Shown here: positions 5,010-7,464 of the stretch, in pieces
Position numbering within the stretch: position 1 is the stretch's first letter
Layout of the letters: each line of letters opens with the position of its first letter
Source of the DNA: an uncultured Haloferula sp.
Lineage (GTDB): Bacteria > Verrucomicrobiota > Verrucomicrobiae > Verrucomicrobiales > Akkermansiaceae
NCBI GenBank assembly: GCA_946481625.1
Contig: CAMLOZ010000158.1
Location: forward strand, 1 to 7,464
DNA: 7,464 nt
Reading direction: 5' to 3'
Notes under the pieces: generated by a model
The model's input: the letters and a program-made list of their open reading frames with translations, nothing else
What the model was told of the DNA's origin: nothing
The model's database searches: none
Position numbers and translations under genes: made by a program

Positions 5010-6122
5010 TCATTCGAATCTGAGTGCCTGTGCCGCGTTCAGGCGGGCGGCGTACCATGCCGGATACATCGCCCCCGCGATGGCGGTGCCGAAGGCCAGC
5101 GCGGCGGCTCCGGCGATCTCCTGCCAGCCGATGCTCGGCTCGATGTATCCTTGCAACTGGGGGATCGCGCGGAGGATCTGGAGTCCCCCCAGGCTGAGCA
5201 GCCATCCGGCGGCGATGCCGAAGGCGCACACCACCAGCGATTCACCGAAAATCATTCCCGCCACCTGCGCCCGGGAGAACCCGCAGACGCGGGCGATGGC
5301 GATCTCCTTGATACGGGTGAAGACCGAGAGGATCATGGTGTTCGTCACGCTCAGGCCGCCGAGGAGGAAGGCGCAGCCGCCGACCACCCATGCGGTGGTC
5401 TTGAGGATCTTGAACTGAGAGTAGCTGCGGCTGAACTCCTCGTTTTCCAGCGCGGTCATGGTGGGATGGTGGTCGGCAACCCAGCGTTTGACGTCGGTGG
5501 AGGAAGCGGCATCGGCAAGTGCGACGGTGATGACCGAGCTGAAACCTTCCTTGTGAAAGGCTTCCTGGCAGGCGGCGAGGGGCATGAAGACGCCGCCGTT
5601 CTCGAAGCCGTTTTCCATCCGCACGATCCCTGCGACACGGTGCTTGCCTTGGCCGAGTTGGACATCGTCGCCCGCCTTCGCCTTGAGGAAGTCCGCGGCA
5701 CGTTCGCCGAGGACGACATCCGGCGACCCGTCGGAAAAGGCCGAGGCATCACCGGAGAGCCACCCGGCTTTCTTCAAGCGGCCGTCGGACGCGCGGATGC
5801 CGAAGCAAGTGACAACCGGGCGGCCCGGAGCGGTGACGATGGCGAAGAGGACGGGCTGCGCTTCCTTCACGAAAGGTTGGGTTCTCAGCTCCCCGGCGAG
5901 CGAGACAGGAACGTTGCTGAAGAAGAGATCGGAGACATTCTTCTCGAAGACGACGACCTCCGCATCGCTGCGCAGGATCTTCTCGAACATCTTCACGGCT
6001 CCACCGAGGAGACCGACAACGCTGAGCATGGTGGCAACGCCCAAGGCGATGCCGGCGGCACCGATCGCCGTGCGGACACGGTGACGGCGTAGGTTCGTGA
6101 AGATCAATCTCCAGAGGGACAT
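5010..6122 (-). CDS. MacB/FtsX-family ABC transporter permease
   Basis: A 370-aa inner-membrane permease with the type VII layout. A short basic N-terminus is followed by TM1 (about 17-42), then a periplasmic domain of about 200 residues (MacB core-like, with a GIRASDGRL stretch and a VVLGERAADFL stretch), then three C-terminal helices at about 243-265, 288-312 and 333-355. The loop after TM2 carries TRIKEIAIARVCGFSRAQV, the coupling-helix sequence typical of LolC/MacB/FtsX proteins, and the protein ends AAQALRFE, the common terminus of this family. It pairs with the LolD-like ATPase downstream. Only one permease is present, so the transporter is presumably a homodimer. No MacA-like adaptor is adjacent. 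The ATG at 6122 is used because residues further upstream in this frame are only the prenyl synthase read out of phase; the ribosome-binding site is weak. Substrate unknown; the context suggests a lipid or lipid-linked molecule. Confidence 0.9.
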   Translation of the reverse strand: MSLWRLIFTNLRRHRVRTAIGAAGIALGVATMLSVVGLLGGAVKMFEKILRSDAEVVVFEKNVSDLFFSNVPVSLAGELRTQPFVKEAQPVLFAIVTAPGRPVVTCFGIRASDGRLKKAGWLSGDASAFSDGSPDVVLGERAADFLKAKAGDDVQLGQGKHRVAGIVRMENGFENGGVFMPLAACQEAFHKEGFSSVITVALADAASSTDVKRWVADHHPTMTALENEEFSRSYSQFKILKTTAWVVGGCAFLLGGLSVTNTMILSVFTRIKEIAIARVCGFSRAQVAGMIFGESLVVCAFGIAAGWLLSLGGLQILRAIPQLQGYIEPSIGWQEIAGAAALAFGTAIAGAMYPAWYAARLNAAQALRFE

Positions 6123-6144
6123 GACGATGGCATCTTCGGTCCTG

Positions 6145-7065
6145 TTAGACGGCCTTCCGATCCGCCTTCGAAGCGGAACGCGGGAGGTCCACGCGGAGGA
6201 GGTCCAGCATGCCCCAGCGCTCGGCAGGCCCCGGCAGGGCGGACTGCACGCGATCCCCGGTTTCCTGAAGCCGGAGGAAGCGCTTGCAGGCGGCATCGAA
6301 GCCCTCCGCGGATACGAGGTTCGGGCGTCCGAGGACTTCGTCGCGCCCTGCGGACTTCCCGGTGGACGCCTCGTCGCCGAGCGTGTCTTTCAGATCATCC
6401 GCGGCCTGGTAGGCAAGGCCGCGGAGAAGTGCGAGGCGGTCGAGGAGACGAATCTCCTTCTCGCCGCCGCGACCGCAGAGAACGGGAAGGCCCACTGCAA
6501 GCCGGAGCAAGGCGGAGGTTTTCCTGGCGGCGACGGCGGCCACATCGGCGGAGTCCTGGCCATCGCGCCAGCCGGCGAGATCGTAGGCCTGGCCACCGGT
6601 GAGGCCGTCGACGCCGAGGCATTCGTCCATGAGGGATCCTGCCTGGAGGCGCCGCGACAGAGGGGCTTTCTGGATGCCTTGCCAGATCAAGGCGTAGCCG
6701 CGGTTGATCATCGCGAGGGAGGCGAGCATGGCGATGGCCTCGCCGTGGACCACATGAATACAGGCGGCTCCGCGGCGGACGCGGGCGTCATCCATGGCGG
6801 GAAGGTCGTCGAACACCAGTGAGGCGGTGTGGAGATACTCGATGCCGCAGGCGATCGCGCGGGCGGACTCTTCGAGCAACCCCATCTCGATGCCGACAAG
6901 GTAGGCCACGACAGCCCGGACCAGCGAACCGGGCCGGGCCAGGAGATCGGCCAATGCCGCGGAAAGGCGGGCTTCACCGGCACGTCCGAGGCCTTGGCGA
7001 AAACCCGCCAGCAGGATCTCGCGGGCGCAACCGGCCCGGCGCTTCCACCATGCTTCCGTGTTCAT
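6145..7065 (-). CDS. Polyprenyl diphosphate synthase family protein (probable C20 or longer product)
   Basis: A complete 306-aa cytoplasmic enzyme that should condense isopentenyl diphosphate with an allylic diphosphate to make a linear all-trans prenyl diphosphate. First aspartate-rich motif DDLPAMD (86-92), then RRG (97-99), GGQAYDL (157-163), KTSALL (182-187), second aspartate motif DDLKD (223-227) and GKSAGRD (236-242). The DDxxxxD form is that of bacterial FPP synthases and plant-type GGPP synthases. The fifth residue before it is Ala81, where E. coli IspA has Tyr; a small residue there usually allows chains longer than C15. Odd: the N-terminal GKRxRP substrate-binding motif is replaced by RPGSLVRA (44-51), so the isopentenyl-diphosphate site is divergent. 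The start has an excellent AGGAGG site. Quinone side chain, carotenoid or other isoprenoid are possible uses; menaquinone side chains are normally longer than this enzyme type makes. Confidence 0.88.
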   Translation of the reverse strand: MNTEAWWKRRAGCAREILLAGFRQGLGRAGEARLSAALADLLARPGSLVRAVVAYLVGIEMGLLEESARAIACGIEYLHTASLVFDDLPAMDDARVRRGAACIHVVHGEAIAMLASLAMINRGYALIWQGIQKAPLSRRLQAGSLMDECLGVDGLTGGQAYDLAGWRDGQDSADVAAVAARKTSALLRLAVGLPVLCGRGGEKEIRLLDRLALLRGLAYQAADDLKDTLGDEASTGKSAGRDEVLGRPNLVSAEGFDAACKRFLRLQETGDRVQSALPGPAERWGMLDLLRVDLPRSASKADRKAV

Positions 7066-7070
7066 CCTTT

Positions 7071-7076
7071 CCTCCT
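7071..7076 (-). promoter_or_regulatory. Strong ribosome-binding site for the prenyl synthase
   Basis: Minus-strand AGGAGG, 5 nt before the ATG at 7065-7063, in the 13-nt gap after the YceI-like gene. It is the best Shine-Dalgarno match in the window and settles the start. Confidence 0.85.
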
Positions 7077-7078
7077 GT

Positions 7079-7464
7079 TCATTTGGCCTCGCCCACCAGA
7101 TGGAACCGGACCGAAAGGCCGGGACTCACCTTCATGACCGCCATGTTCGTGATGACCGGCAACCCGAAGTCCTGGTAGTCAAGAGATGCCGTGCCATCGA
7201 CGGTTACCCAATTGCCGTCCTTCCTCGCGGTGAACGGGAAGGCAATGGTCTTCGAGATGCCGTGGATGGTGATGCTTCCTTGCGCATAGGTCTTGCCTGC
7301 ATCGGTCCAGGTTTTGAGGAATTTGAAACTCCCGGCGGGGTCCTTGGTTCCCAGCCACTTGATCATTTCCTTGTCGCGCTTCTCGTCGCCCGTTTTCAGA
7401 TCGGCAAACTTCCACGAGAGATCGACCGACGAAGGAGCGAGAGACTGGCCGTCCCCGGTGATGG
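7079..7464 (-). CDS. YceI-like lipid-binding protein, C-terminal part
   Basis: The last 127 codons are present; the start and any signal peptide lie beyond the right edge. YceI proteins are mostly periplasmic or secreted lipocalin-like beta-barrels of about 190 aa; a structurally studied member binds a polyisoprenoid in its cavity. The visible sequence follows the family pattern: SWKFADLKTGDEKRDKEMIKW, then FKFLKT, a strand TYAQGSITIHGISKTIAFPF (tolerated as ITIHG followed by basic-hydrophobic residues), DFGLPV, and a closing strand with VSPGLSVRFHL. It ends 13 nt before the prenyl diphosphate synthase and is on the same strand, so co-transcription is likely. The pairing of an isoprenoid maker with an isoprenoid binder is informative. 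It could instead serve stress or haem/quinone trafficking roles proposed for other YceI proteins. Confidence 0.87.
   Translation of the reverse strand, partial: ITGDGQSLAPSSVDLSWKFADLKTGDEKRDKEMIKWLGTKDPAGSFKFLKTWTDAGKTYAQGSITIHGISKTIAFPFTARKDGNWVTVDGTASLDYQDFGLPVITNMAVMKVSPGLSVRFHLVGEAK

Noticed and set aside
4410..6092. A 560-codon plus-strand open frame opposite the ABC genes
   Set aside because: It is antisense to two well-supported genes with complete ABC motifs. Its translation has no recognisable domain, and it reflects the strong third-position GC bias.
6123..6296. N-terminal extension of the ABC permease to a start at 6296
   Set aside because: The added residues are the prenyl synthase read out of phase, and the family normally starts just before the basic stretch and TM1, as with the ATG at 6122.
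1..7464. CRISPR arrays, tRNA genes, insertion sequences or long direct repeats
   Set aside because: Reading through the window showed no regular repeat-spacer pattern, cloverleaf candidate, transposase or flanking repeats; nearly all bases are accounted for by genes.

Overview
This window looks like high-GC bacterial chromosome. Every gene I can support lies on the minus strand, so it is read from high to low coordinates. The long plus-strand frames are antisense shadows. The gene content (menaquinone genes, a cbb3-like respiratory gene with fused c-type cytochromes, a YceI protein) and the protein style suggest a Gram-negative from the Verrucomicrobia/Planctomycetes side. That placement is a guess from family resemblance; no marker gene is present.

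In transcription order the layout is as follows. (1) The C-terminal part of a YceI-like polyisoprenoid-binding protein (7464-7079, start outside the window). (2) A short-chain trans-polyprenyl diphosphate synthase (7065-6145). (3) A MacB/FtsX-type ABC permease (6122-5010). (4) Its LolD-like ATPase (4997-4332). (5) Gene A, a 12-TM protein resembling CcoN, subunit I of cbb3 oxidase, that seems to lack most of the copper-B site (from 4335). (6) Gene B, a 128-aa protein with about four membrane segments (3122-2736). (7) Gene C, a 608-aa fusion of a polytopic membrane domain to a CcoO-like and a CcoP-like cytochrome c domain (2736-910). (8) menH (843-130). (9) The first 37 codons of menB (113-1, running off the left edge). 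Gaps are 66 nt or less and several junctions overlap (ATGA, TGATG), so this reads as one long operon or two abutting ones. No tRNA, rRNA, CRISPR array or mobile element was seen, and there is no gene-free stretch longer than 66 bases.

The likely theme is isoprenoid and quinone metabolism joined to membrane electron transfer. A prenyl diphosphate synthase sits beside a protein family that binds long isoprenoids and an ABC system of the lipid/lipoprotein-extracting type. These are followed by a membrane-haem/cytochrome c module and then by two menaquinone biosynthesis enzymes. The A-B-C module is the part I regard as possibly undescribed.

One structural oddity matters for any reader. Gene A has no stop codon in its own frame. 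That frame runs through gene B out of phase and enters gene C in phase, so the sequence as given contains a single 1141-codon frame (4335-910). A one-base deletion near the 3' end of gene A is the simplest explanation, but a real read-through fusion cannot be excluded from sequence alone.
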